From contig JAHDFW010000007.1 in the NCBI GenBank assembly GCA_020627945.1, positions 4,039 to 51,823 on the forward strand: a DNA stretch of 47,785 nt, given 5' to 3'. Origin of the DNA: Cytophagales bacterium (GTDB lineage: Bacteria; Bacteroidota; Bacteroidia; Cytophagales; JAHDFW01). Below, piece by piece: positions 27,684 to 36,200 of the stretch (position 1 is its first letter; every line of letters starts with the position of its first letter). The notes beneath the pieces are model-generated. The model made no database searches, had not been told where the DNA came from, and saw only the letters and a program-made list of their open reading frames with translations. Position numbers and translations under genes: made by a program.

Positions 27684-28394
27684 TTAAAGAATCCTAATAC
27701 TATCATCAACTAACCCTGCAACTAGGTCATATTGATCCATTTTCATGCAAAATTTGATATCCTCATGATTCCGAAACGAATTCAATCTACGATAATGAGC
27801 TGCATTAGCTGAATAATCTTCCCAACCTTGTATTTTAGCTGAATTGCTCATCCCAATTGAAACAAAAACAGAGTCCGAATTATGTTCAAATCCTGCACCT
27901 AAAAGTAGCTCTGCCAAATAGCCCGCATATAGTGTATCCTCTAGACTAAATCTCCCCTTCCATCCTGCACAAAAGATTAGAACGTCTTTACCTACTTTTT
28001 TAAGATAGTTTAGAGTTGAAGAAGCATTTAAAAAAGATCCAATTAGCACTTGATCTGCATCTTTAGACAAATTAAGAGCCTTTGTCCCATTGGTGGTAGT
28101 CATTACCAATGTCTTTCCCTTTACATCTTCTCCCTCGTAATCAAAGGGCGAATTACCATAATGAAACCCTTCTACCTTTTTCCCACCTCGTTCTGCTGCT
28201 TTTATATATTCATTACCTTGGAAAGAGTTACAATGATCCAAGTCACTCACAGGTATGACCTTCGCTACCCCATTGCTCAACGCAGCAGTCATGGTAGATG
28301 TAGCTCTAAAAATATCCACAACCACAACTACTTTACCTGTCAGGTCGAATAAATCAATGGTCTTTGGTGTAAGACAAATATCTACGTTTGGCAT
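27684..28394 (-). CDS. comB: 2-phosphosulfolactate phosphatase family protein
   Basis: ComB hydrolyses 2-phosphosulfolactate to sulfolactate, the second step of coenzyme M synthesis in methanogens. The family is recognised by the N-terminal VVVVVDIFRATSTM, the TTTNGT motif (MTTTNGTKAL) and FCAGWKGRFSLEDTLYAG. The 236-aa length is normal. No comA or comC homologue is in the window, so coenzyme M synthesis is not implied; many Bacteroidota carry a lone comB-like gene of unknown purpose. It starts at ATG 15 bp downstream of gcvT, giving a gcvT-comB pair. Confidence 0.88.
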   Translation of the reverse strand: MPNVDICLTPKTIDLFDLTGKVVVVVDIFRATSTMTAALSNGVAKVIPVSDLDHCNSFQGNEYIKAAERGGKKVEGFHYGNSPFDYEGEDVKGKTLVMTTTNGTKALNLSKDADQVLIGSFLNASSTLNYLKKVGKDVLIFCAGWKGRFSLEDTLYAGYLAELLLGAGFEHNSDSVFVSIGMSNSAKIQGWEDYSANAAHYRRLNSFRNHEDIKFCMKMDQYDLVAGLVDDSIRIL

Positions 28395-28409
28395 CTTTTG
28401 TTTTTAAAT

Positions 28410-29516
28410 TTACCCTTTATAGAATGGCAATTTGACAACCTGTGCCTTTAATTGCTTCTTTCTTACCTGAATAAAGATTTCAGAATCCACTGATGAATTA
28501 GCTTTTGCAACATAACCAAGTCCAATTCCCTTATCCAAACATGGTGATTGAGTACCAGAAGTTACGAATCCAATATCGTTACCTTCTGAATCACATATAA
28601 CATAATCCTTTCGTGGAATACCTCTTTCCAACATCTCAAATGCTACTAATTTTCTGGTAATTCCTTGCTCCTTTTGGTTAGTCAACCAATCTTTATCTAC
28701 AAAATCAGAATCTTTTTTCAATTTAGTAATCCAACCTAACCCAGCTTCCAAAGGAGAGGTTTCATCCGTTATATCATTACCATATAGGCAATACCCCATT
28801 TCCAATCTTAATGTATCTCTAGCAGCCAGTCCAATAGGCATAATTCCTTGAGATTTACCAGCTTCCATGATTTTATCAAACACATCCACTGCTATATTTC
28901 CAGGCACATAAATTTCAAATCCACCAGAACCAGTATATCCAGTAGCTGAAACTATAATATCCTGATGACCTGCAAAATCACTTATTTCGAACGTATAAAA
29001 GCCAAGTTCTTTCAAATCTACGGATGTCAATGACTGAATTGCCTCAGCTGCTTTAGGCCCCTGAATAGCAAACAATGATATATCCTCAGATTTATTCTCT
29101 AATTCAGCACCAAACTTTTCATTCTGCTTTACAACCCAATCCCAATCTTTATCAACATTGGCTCCGTTAACAACCAACAAATATTCTACATCACTAATCA
29201 TGTAAACAATCAGATCATCTACAATTCCACCTTTACCGTTTGGAAAACAAGAATATTGTGCTTTTCCTGGAAACAGTTTAGATACATCATTACTTGTAAC
29301 ATACTGAATTAGATCCAATGCTTTTTCTCCTCGAACGTAAAATTCACCCATATGAGAAACATCAAAAATCCCTACTCCCTCACGTACACAATTATGCTCT
29401 TCTATTACTCCTGAATACTGCACAGGCATCGAAAAACCTGCAAAAGGTACCATCTTAGCTCCTAATTCAATATGTTTTTCATCTAGAGCAATCTTCTTCA
29501 ATTCTTGAGTTTCCAT
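28410..29516 (-). CDS. gcvT: glycine cleavage system aminomethyltransferase (T protein)
   Basis: GcvT transfers the methylene group of lipoamide-bound aminomethyl to tetrahydrofolate, releasing ammonia. Typical segments are GVFDVSHMGEFYVRG, GKAQYSCFPNGKGGIVDDL, SATGYTGSGGFEIYVP and ARDTLRLEMGYCLYGNDI. The length (368 aa) and the terminal KLPFYKG are normal. It starts at ATG and leads a gcvT-comB pair. gcvH and gcvP are not nearby, which is usual in Bacteroidota. Upstream is 208 bp shared with the divergent SGNH hydrolase gene. Confidence 0.95.
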   Translation of the reverse strand: METQELKKIALDEKHIELGAKMVPFAGFSMPVQYSGVIEEHNCVREGVGIFDVSHMGEFYVRGEKALDLIQYVTSNDVSKLFPGKAQYSCFPNGKGGIVDDLIVYMISDVEYLLVVNGANVDKDWDWVVKQNEKFGAELENKSEDISLFAIQGPKAAEAIQSLTSVDLKELGFYTFEISDFAGHQDIIVSATGYTGSGGFEIYVPGNIAVDVFDKIMEAGKSQGIMPIGLAARDTLRLEMGYCLYGNDITDETSPLEAGLGWITKLKKDSDFVDKDWLTNQKEQGITRKLVAFEMLERGIPRKDYVICDSEGNDIGFVTSGTQSPCLDKGIGLGYVAKANSSVDSEIFIQVRKKQLKAQVVKLPFYKG

Positions 29517-29643
29517 CGTATTTTCTTTTAGTTCTATTCGTAATAATTCACTGAATTGAATTATTCTATCATCAATTCGGTTATTATAAGGGCGAATGTA
29601 CCAATTTTTAGCATTATTTAAACACCTGTTTGAACCAATTTTC

Positions 29644-29651
29644 TAAATTTG
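29644..29651 (+). promoter_or_regulatory. candidate -7 promoter element of the SGNH hydrolase gene
   Basis: TAAATTTG matches TAnnTTTG, 74 bases before the ATG. The nearest TTTG is only 11 bases upstream, so a proper -33 element is not evident. Confidence 0.4.
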
Positions 29652-29724
29652 TTTTTATAGATTAAAAAGGTGCTATTTTTTTTCGCCTTAATAGAATTAA
29701 TCTTACCGACTAATTATCTTAAAT

Positions 29725-30330
29725 ATGTTAAAATATATAGCACTGGGTGATTCTTATACAATTGGAGAAGGAGCTCAACCAAATGAAGCTTGGCCTAGTC
29801 TCTTAGAAAACGACCTCAATAAGTTGAACATACCTATTAAATTGGTCGCTAATCCTTCCGTTACAGGATGGACAACTCAAGATCTTATTGACAAGGAGTT
29901 GCCAGTCTTAAGAGAACATGGTGCTGACTTCGTAACACTACTAATTGGTGTTAATGATTGGGTGCAAGAAGTTACTATTGATACATTTAGTATCAACTTC
30001 ACTTACATATTAGAAGAAATCTATAAGAACTTATCCAATCGTAACAATTTACTAGTTATTAACATACCTGACTTTGGCATTACTCCAGAAGGTGGACAAT
30101 ACTCCAAGGGACGAGACATTTCAAAAGGACTTGAAGAATTCAATAACAAGATACAGGAAATTTGCGATGCTAGAAACATACCTGTCGTTGATATTTTCCC
30201 CTCATCCAAACGAATGGAAGCAGAAGCAGAATTGGTTGCTGAAGATGGAATTCATGGTTCAGCAAAAGCCTACGCTATTTGGGAAAAATTGATCCTACCT
30301 GAAGCCTACAAAATACTATCTAGAAAATAA
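29725..30330 (+). CDS. SGNH/GDSL-family hydrolase
   Basis: A 201-aa esterase-like protein. The nucleophile Ser10 is in IALGDSYTIGEG, the oxyanion Asn77 in LIGVNDW, and the catalytic Asp174/His177 in EDGIHGSAKAY, so the full block set is intact. There is no signal peptide, which implies a cytoplasmic esterase, thioesterase or lysophospholipase; the substrate is unknown. It is divergent from gcvT and its last 15 bases overlap the 3' end of rnhB on the other strand. Confidence 0.9.
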   Translation: MLKYIALGDSYTIGEGAQPNEAWPSLLENDLNKLNIPIKLVANPSVTGWTTQDLIDKELPVLREHGADFVTLLIGVNDWVQEVTIDTFSINFTYILEEIYKNLSNRNNLLVINIPDFGITPEGGQYSKGRDISKGLEEFNNKIQEICDARNIPVVDIFPSSKRMEAEAELVAEDGIHGSAKAYAIWEKLILPEAYKILSRK

Positions 30331-30918
30331 TTCCAGTTGATCTGGCAACAATTTAAATGACTTCCGGTGCAAATCGGTTAACCCATACTCTTTTATACCA
30401 GCCCTATGCTTCTTGGTTGGATAACCTTTATTACTCCCCCAATCATAATATGGATGTTTTTCAGCCAATTCAACCATTAGATCATCTCGATAAACCTTCG
30501 CCAAAATGGAAGCGGCTGCAATGGAAAGAAATTTACCATCTCCCTTGACAATACATTCATAAGGTATTTCTAAATTCGTTTTAAACCGATTCCCATCTAT
30601 CAACATAAGTTCCGGCTTCACTTTCAATTGATCTATAGCTAAATGCATAGCTTTATATGTTGCATTCAAAATGTTGATTTTATCTATTTCAACATTGTCT
30701 ACAATACCAATTCCCCATGCCAATGCTTCCTCTTTAATAATTGGATACAATTGATTTCTTTTAGAGTCAGTCAATTTCTTTGAATCGTTAAGCAAATCAT
30801 TACTAAAATCACGAGGCAGAATCACAGCCGCGGCTATTACAGGTCCAGCAAGACAACCTCTTCCAACTTCATCTACACCTACCTCAATCTTATCTTTAGT
30901 AAAATTACTTTCCAGCAT
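30316..30918 (-). CDS. rnhB: ribonuclease HII
   Basis: RNase HII cleaves RNA-DNA hybrids, including single ribonucleotides misincorporated in DNA. The motif GVDEVGRGCLAGPV supplies the catalytic Asp-Glu pair (Asp16, Glu17). MLIDGNRF gives a further Asp, and KGDGKFLSIAAASILAKVYRD is the conserved central helix. The 200-aa length is normal. It starts at ATG and is divergent from the NUDIX gene with 37 bp between them. Confidence 0.95.
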   Translation of the reverse strand: MLESNFTKDKIEVGVDEVGRGCLAGPVIAAAVILPRDFSNDLLNDSKKLTDSKRNQLYPIIKEEALAWGIGIVDNVEIDKINILNATYKAMHLAIDQLKVKPELMLIDGNRFKTNLEIPYECIVKGDGKFLSIAAASILAKVYRDDLMVELAEKHPYYDWGSNKGYPTKKHRAGIKEYGLTDLHRKSFKLLPDQLELFSR

Positions 30919-30955
30919 ACGATATTCTTACTTTATTTGTCCAAACACTTTCCTT

Positions 30956-31498
30956 ATGAAAAACCCTTGGAAGACTAATTCAAAGAAACAAATATACGAC
31001 AATCCATGGATTAATGTCACGGAACATGATGTCACCAACCCATCTGGAAATCCTGGGATATATGGTGTGGTTTCTTTTAAAAACAAGGCCATTGGAATAA
31101 TCCCGATAGATAAAAATCTAAACACGTGGCTGGTTGGTCAATATAGATATACGCTTGAAGAATATAGCTGGGAAATTCCAATGGGTGGAGGCCCATTAAA
31201 TGAAGACTACCTTGAATCGGCAAAAAGAGAACTTAGAGAAGAAACTGGAATTACAGCAAAGAACTGGACCAATATTGCTAGAATCCACACCTCGAATTCC
31301 GTGACGGATGAAGAAGGGTTCATTTACCTTGCAGAAGACCTTGAGTTTGGAGAACCTCAGTTTGAGGATACTGAAGACATCCAAATTAAAAAGATTCCTT
31401 TCGATCAAGCCATAGAAATGATCATGCAAAATGAAATTACTGATGCTATTTCTATTGCGGGTCTTTTAAAAGTTAATCAACTCATTAAAACCAATTAA
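30956..31498 (+). CDS. NUDIX hydrolase, ADP-ribose pyrophosphatase-like
   Basis: A 180-aa hydrolase with a perfect NUDIX box G-x5-E-x7-REUxEExGU, seen as GGGPLNEDYLESAKRELREE followed by TGI (about 77-99). The upstream strand pair LVGQYRYTLEEYSWEIPMGG resembles ADP-sugar and ADP-ribose pyrophosphatases of the NudF type, so cleavage of a nucleoside diphosphate sugar is the best guess. It starts at ATG. Its 3' end is 11 bp from that of the convergent PorP/SprF-like gene. Confidence 0.92.
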   Translation: MKNPWKTNSKKQIYDNPWINVTEHDVTNPSGNPGIYGVVSFKNKAIGIIPIDKNLNTWLVGQYRYTLEEYSWEIPMGGGPLNEDYLESAKRELREETGITAKNWTNIARIHTSNSVTDEEGFIYLAEDLEFGEPQFEDTEDIQIKKIPFDQAIEMIMQNEITDAISIAGLLKVNQLIKTN

Positions 31499-31509
31499 GA
31501 AGACCTCTT

Positions 31510-32673
31510 TTATCTACGTTCCACAGGTCCGCGCCCTCCCATAGGAACCGGACAAGGAAGAAACTTTTTAATTTTCGGAACCTTAGAATAGTGATGAGGT
31601 ACAAACGTAATATTAATTTCATGAGCTCCAAAGGTGTTAGCAATCTTCAGCTTTGAAACTATAAAGTCGTAACTATAACTGATATCTATTCCATTATAAA
31701 TCCAACCTACTACTCCAACAAAAGATTCGTTGTTATGCAATCCAGAAATAGGGTTTTCTGGATCTTGAGGAATCCTTAGTCCTGGATCCGGCAAACTTGG
31801 ATAATCAAACTCTACCAATCTCCAACGCTTTAACGGAATCCCTCTATACCATACCCCCACTAACAATTGATCAAATATTCCATATAAACCTAAGTCTAAC
31901 TGATCTGATTTACCTTGACTTTTGTAATGAAAAGTCGGAGTTATCGCATATGCTTTTGGTTTATTAAGATGAGAATACGCTCCCATTCCCGTTTCTCTTG
32001 GTAAAGGAATTCTGTAACCACCTACCAACGCATATTTAATTGGTAACAACCCATTCTGTTGACCTGTCGCTGGGTTTACCCCGTCAATATCAGGAATTCC
32101 AGCTATGGTGAAATCCGTGTTCGGTGTATTTAAATGATGCGCTGAAGCAGATATGTAGTAATTTTTATTATAAAACAAAAGACCTGAACTAATATCAGCC
32201 ATACCCTTTCTTAAAACTCTAGCCGAAGGTGGGTTTAAAACATTAATCCCAGTTGTTTGCAAGTTCTGTGGAAATACTAAACCGTAACCAACACTTCGAG
32301 CAAGATACCCCAATTGCATTCCAAACCTCAAAGAATGAGTTTCATCAACATGCAATTCATAAGAATACTGAAGACTTAAATCCGTGGTTCTTAAGTCATT
32401 TGAACCCTGAAAATCTTGAATAATCATCACACCAAAACCGCTTTGATACTGTTCAAAATAACGATCATATGCGAACATGGTGGTATTATACTTACCGTCA
32501 ATTTTAGGCCATTGCACACGTTGATGCATCATAATCCTATTATGATGATCACTACCAGCAAAAGCTGGATTCAAATACAAAGCCGAGGCATAAAACTGTG
32601 CAAATTGGATATCCTGTCCAAGCACCGATCCGCCTACCAAAAGACTAAACAATAAAACGTAAATTTTGCGCAT
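31510..32673 (-). CDS. PorP/SprF family type IX secretion system membrane protein
   Basis: A 387-aa outer-membrane barrel protein with a signal peptide (MRKIYVLLFSLLVGGSVLGQ) followed at once by the family signature DIQFAQFYASALYLNPAFAG. QSGFGVMIIQDFQGSNDLRTT and repeated barrel strands follow. PorP/SprF proteins work with the type IX system; in Flavobacterium johnsoniae, SprF is needed for export of the giant adhesin SprB. Here the gene is divergent from a giant adhesin-like gene 541 bp away, which suggests the same partnership. The C-terminus (PCPVPMGGRGPVERR) is an unusual Pro/Gly/Arg-rich tail. Among paralogues this one most likely serves the neighbouring cargo, but that is inference. Confidence 0.92.
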   Translation of the reverse strand: MRKIYVLLFSLLVGGSVLGQDIQFAQFYASALYLNPAFAGSDHHNRIMMHQRVQWPKIDGKYNTTMFAYDRYFEQYQSGFGVMIIQDFQGSNDLRTTDLSLQYSYELHVDETHSLRFGMQLGYLARSVGYGLVFPQNLQTTGINVLNPPSARVLRKGMADISSGLLFYNKNYYISASAHHLNTPNTDFTIAGIPDIDGVNPATGQQNGLLPIKYALVGGYRIPLPRETGMGAYSHLNKPKAYAITPTFHYKSQGKSDQLDLGLYGIFDQLLVGVWYRGIPLKRWRLVEFDYPSLPDPGLRIPQDPENPISGLHNNESFVGVVGWIYNGIDISYSYDFIVSKLKIANTFGAHEINITFVPHHYSKVPKIKKFLPCPVPMGGRGPVERR

Positions 32674-33214
32674 AATTTTATGTGGTTCAGTTCAACAAAT
32701 AAAAGTACAAATAACTTAGAAAAGTACAAAGCTTTGATTAGTGTTTTTACGAAAAAAATGTAAATTAATATTATATACACTACAAAAAAACCATTCTTTT
32801 CAAAGGTAAACTTATTGTACTATTCCATTATTTAATTAAAATATTCTTTAAAAACATTAATCAATAAAGAAATTATATCAACATTTTAATAATCTCTAAA
32901 TAAAGGCTACAAACACCATTTTCACCTATTATAAAATAGAACACAGAAGTGTACGACATCTCAAACTAAAAGGTTTCGTTAAAAAAATATTTATAATTTT
33001 TCCAACACATACCACACAAGTCCGACCAACTATAAGAACGAACATTAGAAAGTACAGTTTTTAATCCTTGTAAAAAAATAGAATTTTTAGTAGTTTTCCA
33101 CTTGATTAGGTCTAATGCGTAACAGTTTATGAAGAACTTTTTGCATTTTTCCAATATTTTAAAACCAAATCAAAACGCATGCGTACAAGTCTACAGTTTG
33201 ATTCAAAAGGGATT
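32674..33214. other. divergent control region between the porP/sprF-like gene and the giant adhesin gene
   Basis: About 540 bp, very AT-rich, with no coding sequence I can support; the two small minus-strand ORFs of the track reaching in here look like chance. It should contain both promoters. For the left gene, CAAAGGTA at 32801-32808 reads TACCTTTG on the minus strand. For the right gene I find no exact TAnnTTTG; TAGTTTTC near 33091 is closest. The long leader on either side leaves room for regulation. Confidence 0.6.
32801..32808 (-). promoter_or_regulatory. candidate -7 promoter element of the porP/sprF-like gene
   Basis: TACCTTTG on the minus strand is an exact TAnnTTTG match about 130 bases before the start codon. 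No clear -33 element is seen, and chance matches are expected in DNA this AT-rich. Confidence 0.35.
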
Positions 33215-36200
33215 ATGAAGAGATTTCTATTTTTTGCCACAAGTTGTGTATTAGCATTTTTCGTGGTCACCCCGACTAAAGCGGGTGGACCAGCGACTGG
33301 ATGTACCACCTTACCTATAGTTGAGGACCCTACGCTGGGCTCTGACCTCAATGAACATCCATGTGATGACAATGTTCCAGTCTTTGTTGTTGACCTTCGA
33401 GGTGACAATGATAGTTTATGGGACACACGAAACTTCGTCGGACAGGATATGGAAACGGGAACATATAACGGAATTCCCATTAACGGATTTGATCAGTTGG
33501 ACATCAACCTTCCGTTGGATGGTGTAGGTGTACGTCGTCATGGTGATAAGGATGCGCCATGTGAAACTTGTTGCGAATCGAATGTCATTAATCCAGACAA
33601 CGAATCATGTGTGGGAATCATTTTGTATTTGGACGATGCTGCAGCTGGGATGGCGTTTGACATTGTTTCTGGTGCAACGCCTGGATCTGGTGTTTTAGGA
33701 TATCGATTCATGTATCCAGATGGTAACGCAAATCCTTTTGACCCAGGAAATATAGGCTGTAGTCCAGAATATCCTGCCAACGGAACTGAGATTTGTTTAG
33801 CTGGAGGAGGCCCTTACTACCTGTCATTTTGTAAGCCAGGTGCAAACCCTAACCATTTCACAATAAGATCAGTACCTGCTCCAGAGGTTGGGCCAACAGA
33901 TGTTGTTTCGGAAGCATGTTTAGGTAAAGTATGGGCTACTGGATATAATCCAGCCACTATCCAATGGACTCCTGTCCCTACTGGAAGTCCATGGGCTGAT
34001 TCAGCTGTACTAACATGGATGTACTCTGATAGTGCTTATACGTCTCAAACAAATGGTCAATTCATAGACACCTTGTACGTTGCAATTGATGAAAACACAG
34101 CATTAAACTTTGCTGACTCATTACCTGACTCGGTATTTTTCGAAGTATGTGGTAGCCCTTTTGGATCTTGTGATAACCTAGTTATTTGTGATACTACCAT
34201 GATCCGATTCGTTAGTAACCTGGAAGTAGAAGTCACCCCAAAAGATCCCGCCATATGTTTTGGAGAATCCTTTGTAACCTTATTTGCTAATGGTTTAAAT
34301 GGTGATCCACCATACATTTACAATTGGTATTTAGATGGAGATCCTGTCCCCGTTTATGTCGGTATTGGTGATGATGACTCCATTAATGTATTCGGATCAG
34401 GAGCTATAAGTGCTGGACAATATGTCGTCACATTGCTCGATCAACAAGGGTGTAGTTCCAACAACGACACCACAAATGTACTTGTATATCCATCTCCTAT
34501 CAGCATAGATGTAGGACCAGACACCATTGCCTGTGCCAATGATAGTTGTGTTCAATTATCCGCCGAAATAGTCGTCGCAGGAGGTATGATTTGGGAAACC
34601 GCTGGGCTTACTGGTTCGTTCTCAGTTAATGATTCGACAGATTCTGTTGGCGTGTTAAACACTACGTATTGCCCTGGCTCTTCTGAAGTTACTAATGGCT
34701 CGGTTGAGTTAATTGGTAGAACTACAGAAAACCGTACTTGTGCGGCTGAATACGATACATTAGTGCTTTCTTTTGACCCTCCTCCTACGGTTGAAGCTGG
34801 ACCAAATGACACCGTTTGTGCTAACAATCTTGATGTTCAATTAGGAGGAACTTTTACCAATTCAACGGGTGGAGTCTGGTCTGGTGGTACTGGAGATTAC
34901 TCCACGTTCCCCCAGGACCCTAATGCCATTTATACCCCTTCAGACGGTGATACAATAGGTGGCGCGTTCACGTTATTTTGGGAAAGTACAGGACATTCAA
35001 CTTTTTGTGCTCCTGAAAGGGATAGCTTGGTTATTACCGTTGTGCCATCCCCTATCGTAGACGCAGGACCAGATGATACAACTTGTAACAACAATTACAA
35101 TACAACCCTAGCTGCATTCTCATCTACTGGGACTGGAGTATGGAGAAATGCAAATGGAGATAATAGTGGTTTTGTGGATGTTAATTCACCAACCAGCGGA
35201 TATACTCCTACTGCGGCAGATGAGTTAGCTGGTGAAGCAATACTTATTTGGGAATCAACTAACAACGGATTGTACTGTGTACTTGAAGCTGATACTATGC
35301 GTTTGGCCGTTAATATTGCTGCTACAGCAACTGCGCCAGATGACTTCAATGTTTGTCAAAATAACCCAGACTTCTCAGTAACGGGAATTACCAACCCTAC
35401 TAGTCTTAGCGTGTATTGGACCACGAACATGCCAGGTATGTTTACAGGAAATGATTCTACGAATTACACGGTTTCATATGAACCAAATGTTACTGTAAAT
35501 GATACTGGGACTTACGATTTATTATTTTGCATACCTAATCCTGGCGATGCATGTTTGTTAGAATGTGACACCACGGTAGTTGAAGTTACCCCTTCCCCAG
35601 TCGTTAATGCGTGTGAAGGATGTGGACCTTTTGCTTACAATTTCGTTTGTGTAGACAACTGTGTTTCTGATCAAGCTGCTTTCTCTGGATTGCAAGGATC
35701 ATTCGCTAATCAATCTTTCTTCCCTGGAAGTGGAATTGTATGGAGAGTTTATTATTCAACGGATTTAGCTGGTACAAATATGCAACCAGTTCCGGATCTA
35801 GATACTAGAATGACAGATTCGACGCTATTAACAAGTGATTATTGTCCAGGTACCGAAGAAACTCCAATTTTCCCAAACACTGGATATAGAATTCGTTTTG
35901 AAATAAGACCAACCAATGTAGGTAATTGTTTGATTCAACCTGCTACGGCGGACATGCTTGTTTTACCTGCTCCAGTAGTGGATTTAAGTCCTGATCTAAC
36001 TTTATGTGAAAACAACTTAACATCAGTTACGGTATCGCCTAATGTCAGCTTTGCTCCGAACGTAACGGTTGGAGCATCTTCTTGGACTTCAAACGGGTCG
36101 GCTACAGGTTTTTCCGCTCCTACCAGTCAAACCACAGATTATAATACTCCTTCGGATGCGGTAGCAGGAGATTCATTTAACCTAAAGGTTTGTGTGAATT

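Noticed and set aside
27684-29516. Coenzyme M biosynthesis cluster
   Set aside because: Only comB is present; its partner is gcvT and nothing else of the pathway is in the window.
32966-33480. Minus-strand ORFs at 32966-33154 and 33127-33480
   Set aside because: They overlap the divergent control region and the signal-peptide end of the giant gene, with compositions typical of chance frames and no recognisable domain.
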